Of a stretch of DNA of 40,265 bases, positions 35,482 through 40,265 are shown piece after piece. Made by a program: the position numbers and the translations under genes. Origin of the DNA: Acholeplasmataceae bacterium (GTDB taxonomy: Bacteria; Bacillota_I; Bacilli_A; ML615J-28; CAG-313). Location of the stretch: positions 1 through 40,265 of the forward strand of contig DUPC01000011.1 in the NCBI GenBank assembly GCA_012838545.1, in the 5' to 3' direction. The first letter of the stretch is position 1. Each line of letters starts with the position of its first letter. Below the pieces are notes generated by a model. That model saw only the letters and a program-made list of their open reading frames with translations. It did no database searches and was not told the DNA's origin.

Positions 35482-36717
35482 CTAATCGTCTTTTCGTTTA
35501 GGAATAATCGATACCGTTTCTCCGCCCATTAGGGTTTGTTGGTCGGTGCTGGTGATGATAAAAGCATCGGTACTCGGACAACTTAAACGGTACTGGCGGC
35601 TTGCCACAAAAGGAACGCGATGAATTTGGCCGGAAATGTTTCTTAATAAGTAGACTTCCTGCCAAACGGCGTTTTCGACTTTGGCGGAAGTTGCTTGCGC
35701 AGGTTTACCTTCGTTAGCGACTTGGTCAATCGCATTGACCCTTTTGAACTCTGCCAGCGTTTTTCCATGACCACCCGAATAAAACATTGGACTCGCAAAA
35801 GATTTTGGCTCTTTCCAACCGTTTGCTTTCCGTAAATTGACGGATTCGGGAAGTGTGGAAACCGAAATGACATCGATTTTTAATTGAAGGTAATTTTCTT
35901 TGGGACTATAAACCATCATCTTGATGGAATCGCCCGGAAGATAATAATATTCTGTTTCTTTGTAATGCCAATTGCCATAACAATTGTTGCCGTTGCAACT
36001 CACCGCATACTCTCCGTCGTGTTCGGAATAACTACCTTCATCTTTGTTGATGGTAGTAATGTAGCGCCAAAACGGACGGTACACCATGGAGTAAGTGGAA
36101 ATTGAACCGTTCTTTAGTTGCGCAAGCGATAAGGATACACCTGCATCGCTTTCGCTGCCGGCATTTCCCCCCATGTAAATGGAAGGATTGTCTAAGTATT
36201 TGCCCCCTTGAAATCTTGCTTTATCCGGAGTAAATACCGGAAGGGTAATTACGCCGACAATTCCTCGCCAGTAATCTTTGCTGGAAACCACTTTATGGTA
36301 CCATGCACCTGGAAAACAACTTTGAGGTTGGGGCAAGCGTTCTCCGGAAATTTCATCGGTATATAAAGGATAATCTTCGATTTGTTGGTCGCTAATGATA
36401 ATGATTGTTCTTGTTACGGGAGTAGCGATATTACCGTCTTTATCGATTAGATTATAGGTAATGGTGTAAGAGCCGGGTTGATTGGGATTGTAATCTCCTT
36501 TATTGATGGTGATTCGGCCAGTAATGTCGCCTTCGATATTGTCAAGTCCGGTTACTCCGTCCATCAGATCCAGCGTTTCGCCGATTCGCACCTTTATCGT
36601 GTCATTGTAGACAGTAATTAAAGGGGGAATAGTATCTTTTTCTTTAGGTGTTTTATCGCAACCAATGATGGTAAAGCCAAACAAAAACAGGGTTAAAATC
36701 AGTAAATAAGACTTCAT
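35482..36717 (-). CDS. Lipoprotein with Ig-like (DUF5011) domain and an unrecognised C-terminal domain
   Basis: A 411-residue lipoprotein lipidated at Cys20 (FTIIGC). I chose the ATG at 36717 rather than one seven codons upstream because AAAGGT lies before it and the signal peptide is regular. Residues about 30-113 are a DUF5011 Ig-like domain (DITGRITINKGDYNPNQPGSY), very like that of the giant lipoprotein. About 120-411 is a domain I do not recognise. It is rich in aromatic residues and Gly, with AWYHKVVSSKDYWRG, GGNAGSESDAGVSLS and RPFWRY, plus a CNGNNCYG pair of cysteines that could form a disulfide. Carbohydrate binding is plausible, not shown. It has its own regulated promoter, divergent from the GntR gene. 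Confidence 0.8.
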   Translation of the reverse strand: MKSYLLILTLFLFGFTIIGCDKTPKEKDTIPPLITVYNDTIKVRIGETLDLMDGVTGLDNIEGDITGRITINKGDYNPNQPGSYTITYNLIDKDGNIATPVTRTIIIISDQQIEDYPLYTDEISGERLPQPQSCFPGAWYHKVVSSKDYWRGIVGVITLPVFTPDKARFQGGKYLDNPSIYMGGNAGSESDAGVSLSLAQLKNGSISTYSMVYRPFWRYITTINKDEGSYSEHDGEYAVSCNGNNCYGNWHYKETEYYYLPGDSIKMMVYSPKENYLQLKIDVISVSTLPESVNLRKANGWKEPKSFASPMFYSGGHGKTLAEFKRVNAIDQVANEGKPAQATSAKVENAVWQEVYLLRNISGQIHRVPFVASRQYRLSCPSTDAFIITSTDQQTLMGGETVSIIPKRKDD

Positions 36718-36749
36718 GAATATCAACCTTTCTGCCAAATAGTATATCC

Positions 36750-36800
36750 ATTATAGTAAGGTTGAAACACTTTGTCAAGTATTTAACTTATCTATACAAT
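36750..36800 (-). promoter_or_regulatory. Promoter and HutC-type operator for the minus-strand lipoprotein
   Basis: On the minus strand TTGACA (36773-36778) and TATAAT (36750-36755) are 17 bases apart, a near-consensus promoter. The operator CTTATCTATACAAT (36787-36800, plus-strand reading) lies eight bases upstream of the -35 box, similar to the arrangement at 19092. Confidence 0.8.
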
Positions 36801-36845
36801 TGCAATAATTTTAATTAAACACTTTTTTATTCGATAAATTCATGG

Positions 36846-37075
36846 TATAATGTTAATAAGTTGTAAAAAAAATTTGATATTATGTCGATTTATTCGAATA
36901 AAAAAATTACTTATTTTTAAACCAGAGGAGTAATTTTCAAAAGAAGCGGTATTTAATCAAGGAATTCAATACCTCTACTGAATCGATGAAAAACACTTTT
37001 GCATAAAAACTTTGAATGTTTTTTCGTCCAAATTTGTTGGAACGATTTTTGGTTTTTGCTTGTTTAGTCAAAACC
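36846..37075 (+). promoter_or_regulatory. Structured untranslated leader of the GntR gene with internal terminator-like hairpin and operator
   Basis: About 270 bases without a gene. TATAAT at 36846-36851 is a possible -10 box with a poor -35. Paired segments are GGTATT/AATACC (36949-36954 with 36968-36973), AGAGG/CCTCT as an alternative partner (36924-36928 with 36972-36976), AAAAACA/TGTTTTT (36989-36995 with 37017-37023), and TCGTCCAA/TTGGAACGA (37024-37045), followed by five Ts. The operator-like CTTGTTTAGTCAAA at 37059-37072 is 12 of 14 identical to the reverse complement of the island consensus, suggesting autoregulation. No known riboswitch class was recognised. Confidence 0.5.
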
Positions 37076-37122
37076 TAACGAAAATATAAAAAAAATATTA
37101 ATAAAGAAGGAGTGGTGAAAGC

Positions 37123-37875
37123 ATGGAAGCAAAAAAGCTTGTAAACCAAGTTGACACTAATAAAAACGGTCTAAGCATGTACCAAATTATTGAACAGGAC
37201 ATCAAGTATCGTATTGAAGAAGGTATCCTTCGCAACGGTGATATGATTGAATCGGAAAATGTTCTGAAAGAAATGTACAATGTTTCCCGAATGACCGTAA
37301 GACAAGCGCTCAATAATTTGGTACGCGATGGTTATTTGTATCGCCATAAAGGTAAGGGCACCTTTGTCAATTGCGACAAATTGGAAAAGAAAATTTATGG
37401 TCTAGTGGGCTTTTCGGAAGAAATGCGCCGTTTGAACCGTGTTCCTTCCAGCAAAATCATCAGCTTTGAACAAATCACTCCGGATGATAAACTCAAAGAC
37501 AAACTTGCCCTCACAACCACGGAACCGGTATATTTTATACGGAGAATCCGTTACGGCGATAACATGCCGGTACTGCTTGAACACATGTATATTCCAAGTT
37601 CGCTTTTTAAAGATTTAAACGAGCGGGTCTTTGAAAGTTCTTTCTATGATTATGTGGAAAAGAAATGCAATTATCGCATCAGTTATTGCACTCAAAAACT
37701 CGAAGCCAAAATCATGAACGAAGAACAGGCCAAAATCTTGGAAGCGCAACCGGGAAGCGCACTACTATACTGCAGTTCCGTAACCTACCTCGATAACGGC
37801 CGACCATTTGAATATGTGCGTTCGTTTTATCGTGGCGACCAATATCGCTTTATCCATCGCGCCCTACGAAATTAA
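37123..37875 (+). CDS. GntR-family (HutC/UTRA) transcriptional regulator
   Basis: A 250-residue DNA-binding regulator. The winged helix-turn-helix lies at about 20-85 (IEQDIKYRIEEGIL, then VSRMTVRQALNNLVRDGYLYRHKGKGTFV). The UTRA effector domain lies at about 105-245, with VYFIRRIRYGDNMPVLLEH and FEYVRSFYRGDQYRF as family landmarks. This type usually binds phosphorylated sugars such as GlcNAc-6-P or GlcN-6-P and then leaves the DNA. AAGGAGTGGTG precedes the ATG at 37123. It closes the island and is the best candidate to bind the dyads upstream of the operons. The actual effector is inferred from NanE, GH84 and the ROK kinase. Confidence 0.93.
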   Translation: MEAKKLVNQVDTNKNGLSMYQIIEQDIKYRIEEGILRNGDMIESENVLKEMYNVSRMTVRQALNNLVRDGYLYRHKGKGTFVNCDKLEKKIYGLVGFSEEMRRLNRVPSSKIISFEQITPDDKLKDKLALTTTEPVYFIRRIRYGDNMPVLLEHMYIPSSLFKDLNERVFESSFYDYVEKKCNYRISYCTQKLEAKIMNEEQAKILEAQPGSALLYCSSVTYLDNGRPFEYVRSFYRGDQYRFIHRALRN

Positions 37876-37882
37876 CTATTGT

Positions 37883-37922
37883 GATATATCTTTTGTTTAG
37901 GCAAAAGATATATCTTTTTTTT
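37883..37922 (+). terminator. Strong Rho-independent terminator after the GntR gene
   Basis: GATATATCTTTTG (37883-37895) pairs perfectly with CAAAAGATATATC (37902-37914) around a 6-base loop, followed by eight Ts. Confidence 0.93.
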
Positions 37923-38008
37923 GATTTAAAAACGAAAAAATAAAGACAATTTATTTGCATTTTTAAACGGAAAAGCGAAAAAATAATATACTTGTGAGGT
38001 AAAGATTT

Positions 38009-38344
38009 GTTAAATTATTAAACTTAGTATTAAACAAAGTTAAAAAAATTGATAAGATGTTAAAAGAGTTTGCATCCCAACATGTTATTGGTGCTACCAT
38101 TATCAATTCCACTGGAATGGCCAGAGAACTAATGAATAAAGATGAACTAAATATCATCGGATTGTTCCGTCAATTCCTTGACATAAAGCGCAAAGAAAGC
38201 AAAACAATCTTTATGGTAGAAAAAGAAGAAAAGGTTGAACAAGTTGTGTCGATTATTGAAAGCATCGTGGGATCCCTCGACAAATCGGATACCGGTATCC
38301 TTTTTACAACACCAATAGATTTCATCAGAGCTTATAAGCAATAA
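38009..38344 (+). pseudogene. P-II-like signalling protein, probably without a valid start
   Basis: The reading frame after the stop at 38000-38002 encodes LLNLVLNKVKKIDKMLKEF and continues to a TAA at 38342-38344. The protein resembles small P-II-like ferredoxin-fold proteins encoded beside cation/proton antiporters (GATIINSTGMARELM and DTGILFTTPIDFIRAYK). A good ribosome-binding site, GTGAGGT (37994-38000), stands eight bases before codon 38009, which is GTT rather than a start. The first in-frame ATG is at 38057 and would remove the first beta strand. TTG at 38007 is out of frame and stops after four codons. With the antiporter decayed next door, I think the start was lost; translation from 38057 or an unusual start cannot be excluded. 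Confidence 0.6.
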
Positions 38345-38347
38345 TAT

Positions 38348-39583
38348 TGACTCATTCATTCTCTTTTATGTTGGACTAATCATCATTACAGGGCTTTTAT
38401 TCGGTAAGTTTGCCCAAACCCTAAAATTACCTAATGTAACCGGATAATTGTTAGGGGGTTTAATCTTTGGACCTTTAATTGGGCTTCTTGGTTGAAAAAT
38501 TGTACCTAACAAAATGATTGAAAGAAAGGATATCGTGAAGCAAGTTGCTTTAGGGTTTATCGCTTTTACAATTGGAACCGAATTTAAAATATCCTTTTTT
38601 TTACCGAGTCGGAGCTCAGCGGATTATCATTGCCACTTTTGAATCGTTGTTTGCTTTTTTTATCGGTTCTGCTTGTGCTTTTGGTTTTTTTTGCTAATTA
38701 CCCCTCTGGAAGTTAATCCGCGTTTTGCGATGGTGTTATCGGCGGTTGCAGATGCAACAGCGCCTGCAGCTACTCTTATGGTAATCAAACAATACAAAAC
38801 AAAAGGGGAAGTCACGGAAAACCTTATGAGCGTGGTTGCGTTAGATGATGCCACTGCAATCATCTTTTTCGGTTTAATGGTGGCGCTTGCCAATGCCTTT
38901 TAAAAAAACCGACATGAATATTGCTTTTGCAATTGCGAAACCGTTTATTGAAATAAGGGGAAGTTAATTGATTGGGTTTATTGCAGGGGGGGTTTTGTCC
39001 TTGCTTCTACGCTGGTATACCGGCAGAAGCAATCGCATCAGTGTTATTTTTGCTTTTGTTTTTACCGTTACTTAAATGTCCGTTATCATCAAGAATTTGT
39101 TTGGATCAAGGGAAATATCGACCCTACTCGCAAACATGATGATGGGTGCGGTATTTATGAATCGCGCACGTACCGAGGACTACCATGTAATCATGGAATT
39201 AGTCGACCGGTTTACTCCGCCAATTTTTATCCTATGCTTTACTTTAAGCGGATTTGAGCTCAACTTAAAAGTTCTGACTCAAGTGGGAATTATCGGATTA
39301 ATATATATCGTATTCCGTGTTGTCGGAAAAGTGGCAGGAAGTTATTTGGGTGCTAGTATTTCTAAAAGCAGCCAAAAGGTCAAAAAAATATTTGGGTTGG
39401 AGCTTAGTTCCACAAGCCGGTGTTGCCATCGGTTTGACGGTTGTGGCTGATTCCATTATCCCGGAATATGCCCCGCAAATCAAAGCATTTATCTTAAGCG
39501 CGACTTTAATCTACGAACTGGTGGGACCATTCATCACTAAGTTGAGTTTGAAAAAGGCAGGAGACATTGTTACAGTAGGGTAA
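38348..39583 (+). pseudogene. Decayed cation/proton antiporter (CPA2/KefB-like)
   Basis: Translation in shifting frames gives a recognisable antiporter: GLLFGKFAQTLKLPNVTG and LIFGP near the start, FAMVLSAVADATAPAATLMVIKQY in the middle, then FTPPIFILCFTLSGFELNLK and LVPQAGVAIGLTVVADSIIPE at the end. It is broken by in-frame stops at 38445 (TAA), 38493 (TGA), 38965 (TAA) and 39073 (TAA), and by frame changes near homopolymers at 38595-38602 (eight T), 38685-38692 (eight T), about 38902-38908 (A run) and about 39386 (A run). The coding pattern between lesions is still clear, so decay is fairly recent. TGA here is not a Trp codon, because intact genes use TGG. It follows the P-II-like gene and probably formed an operon with it. 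Confidence 0.9.
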
Positions 39584-39682
39584 TTAGAAAAGACATGTCA
39601 TGTGATAAAACCTTATTTCTAAAGATTGTAAAGTAATAAACCCTTTTTGACAGAAACCACCAAAAAACATTTTATTAAACAC
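39584..39682. other. Short intergenic stretch after the antiporter pseudogene
   Basis: About 100 AT-rich bases between the pseudogene and the tRNA promoter. A short palindrome ACATGTCATGT is seen near 39593. No gene or clear terminator is found. Confidence 0.5.
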
Positions 39683-39711
39683 TTGCAATATTTGGCCGAT
39701 TTTGATATAAT
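39683..39711 (+). promoter_or_regulatory. Promoter of the tRNA pair
   Basis: TTGCAA (39683-39688) and TATAAT (39706-39711) have a 17-base spacer and lie 12 bases before the first tRNA. Confidence 0.8.
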
Positions 39712-39723
39712 ATTATAGCACCT

Positions 39724-39797
39724 AGGGGTATAGTACAACGGTAGTACACCGGTCTCCAAAACCGTCGATGTGGGTTCGATTCCTACTACCCCTGCCA
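39724..39797 (+). tRNA. tRNA-Trp (anticodon CCA)
   Basis: The acceptor AGGGGTA (39724-39730) pairs with TACCCCT (39787-39793). The anticodon loop CTCCAAA carries CCA, the T loop has GGTTCGATTCC, and the 3' CCA is encoded (39795-39797). A CCA anticodon reads only UGG, so TGA is not decoded as Trp by this tRNA. Confidence 0.95.
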
Positions 39798-39798
39798 T

Positions 39799-39875
39799 GG
39801 CGAATGTGGCGAAGGGGTTAACGCACCGGATTGTGGCTCCGGCATTCGTGGGTTCAAGTCCCATCATTCGCCCCA
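39799..39875 (+). tRNA. tRNA-His (anticodon GTG)
   Basis: The gene encodes the extra G at -1 (39799), then the acceptor GCGAATG (39800-39806) pairing with CATTCGC (39865-39871), a C discriminator and an encoded CCA. The anticodon loop TTGTGGC carries GTG. One base separates it from tRNA-Trp, so both come from one transcript. Confidence 0.95.
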
Positions 39876-39887
39876 TATCGAATGAAT

Positions 39888-39919
39888 AGGTTTGATACAA
39901 TGTCAAACCTTTTATTTTT
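39888..39919 (+). terminator. Terminator of the tRNA transcript
   Basis: AGGTTTGA (39888-39895) pairs with TCAAACCT (39903-39910), followed by TTTATTTTT. Confidence 0.85.
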
Positions 39920-39957
39920 GCTGGCGGAAAGGACAAAATCTCTTATCCGCCGCCAGC
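39920..39957. repeat. GC-rich 8-bp inverted repeat
   Basis: GCTGGCGG (39920-39927) pairs with CCGCCAGC (39950-39957); inside it GGCGGA and TCCGCC offer an alternative register. It stands out in AT-rich surroundings. Role unknown. Confidence 0.5.
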
Positions 39958-39970
39958 AGCAAGACAAAGT

Positions 39971-40021
39971 GAGACCAATAGTAGTCAAATATGAGGCTAT
40001 TTATAGGTCTCCTTTTTATTT
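39971..40021 (+). terminator. Possible second terminator-like hairpin
   Basis: GAGACC plus AATAG (39971-39981) can pair with CTATT and GGTCTC (39997-40012), with a 4-base bulge, followed by CTTTTTATTTT. No gene ends just before it, so it may end a short transcript or back up the tRNA terminator. Confidence 0.4.
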
Positions 40022-40029
40022 TCAAATCA

Positions 40030-40099
40030 ACTTTTTAACGATTAGGTTACTTTTTAACGATTACCCTACTTTTTAACGATTACCCTACTTTTTAACTAT
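40030..40099 (+). repeat. Tandem 19-bp direct repeats (iteron-like)
   Basis: ACTTTTTAACGATTACCCT occurs exactly at 40049-40067 and 40068-40086. A copy differing in the last four bases is at 40030-40048, and a partial fourth copy starts at 40087. The period is 19 bases with no spacers. It is followed by a 13-bp inverted repeat (40099-40111 with 40158-40171). Iterons of a replication origin or a regulator-binding array are possible. Confidence 0.7.
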
Positions 40100-40265
40100 T
40101 TGAGAAAAATCTACAATATTTTTGATTTTAATTTATGATTTTATGTCAATATCTTTTGATTTTTTCTCAAAAAAAGTTAAACATTAGCGTAATTTTTCTG
40201 ATGTTTCTGTGAATTAACGTATTGCATAAACGAAGCCTCTTTCCAAGGATGGCTCATAGGAGGAA
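40100..40265 (+). other. AT-rich upstream region ending in a ribosome-binding site
   Basis: No gene is seen. The last eight bases, AGGAGGAA (40258-40265), form a strong ribosome-binding site, so a plus-strand gene very likely starts just beyond the window. Confidence 0.5.

Noticed and set aside
38493-38495. TGA in the antiporter as evidence for a Trp-coding TGA (Mycoplasma code)
   Set aside because: TAA stops and frameshifts occur in the same gene, intact genes end with TGA and use TGG, and the tRNA-Trp anticodon is CCA.
39831-40076. Open frames covering the tRNA and repeat region
   Set aside because: They overlap tRNA-His and its terminator on either strand and encode nothing recognisable.
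40030-40099. CRISPR array
   Set aside because: The 19-base units are directly adjacent with no spacers, and no cas gene is visible.

Overview
The window looks like chromosome from a low-GC Gram-positive or wall-less relative that uses the standard genetic code. Trp is written TGG throughout, the only tRNA-Trp has anticodon CCA, and TGA is a normal stop. Many lipobox lipoproteins are present, but no LPXTG signals. An Acholeplasma/Izemoplasma-like or Erysipelotrichia-like host would fit, but the species cannot be fixed from this sequence.

Layout. Positions 1-175 hold the end of a membrane or SHOCT-type protein. 293-1168 (minus) is a ROK sugar kinase. 1368-6156 is an operon of a CE7-like acetyl esterase, an FAD oxidoreductase and a secreted GHL10 (DUF187) glycosidase-like protein. 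6310-14512 is an operon of a cytoplasmic GH84 N-acetylglucosaminidase, DUF4127, a second secreted GHL10 protein, a second DUF4127 and a GDPD lipoprotein. 14763-18239 is a very large, separately transcribed repeat lipoprotein. 18355-35395 is an import cluster: DUF624/YesL, a giant solute-binding protein, two permease pairs, an NHL/TPR protein, a Yip1 protein, DUF5696, NanE, a lipoprotein solute-binding protein and a secreted phosphodiester glycosidase. A minus-strand lipoprotein (35482-36717) and a divergent GntR/HutC regulator (37123-37875) close the island. After that come a decayed P-II-like/cation antiporter pair, tRNA-Trp and tRNA-His, and an AT-rich tail with 19-bp direct repeats.

How it fits together. 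A 14-bp near-palindrome of HutC type (CTTGNCTATACAAG) lies at or near the promoters of almost every transcription unit in the island, including the regulator itself. The whole 37-kb block is therefore probably one regulon controlled by the linked GntR protein. Secreted enzymes (two GHL10, phosphodiester glycosidase, GDPD) would attack a GlcNAc/ManNAc-containing, phosphodiester-linked polymer outside. Two ABC importers without a local ATPase would take up fragments. GH84, ROK kinase and NanE would turn them into amino-sugar phosphates inside. My favoured but unproven reading is scavenging of wall teichoic acid and peptidoglycan linkage regions from other bacteria.

Most novel parts: the five-copy repeat lipoprotein whose repeat seems related to the N-terminal domain of the GHL10 proteins; a shared C-terminal Gly-Cys/transmembrane/basic tail on three secreted enzymes; and the duplicated GHL10-DUF4127 pairing.
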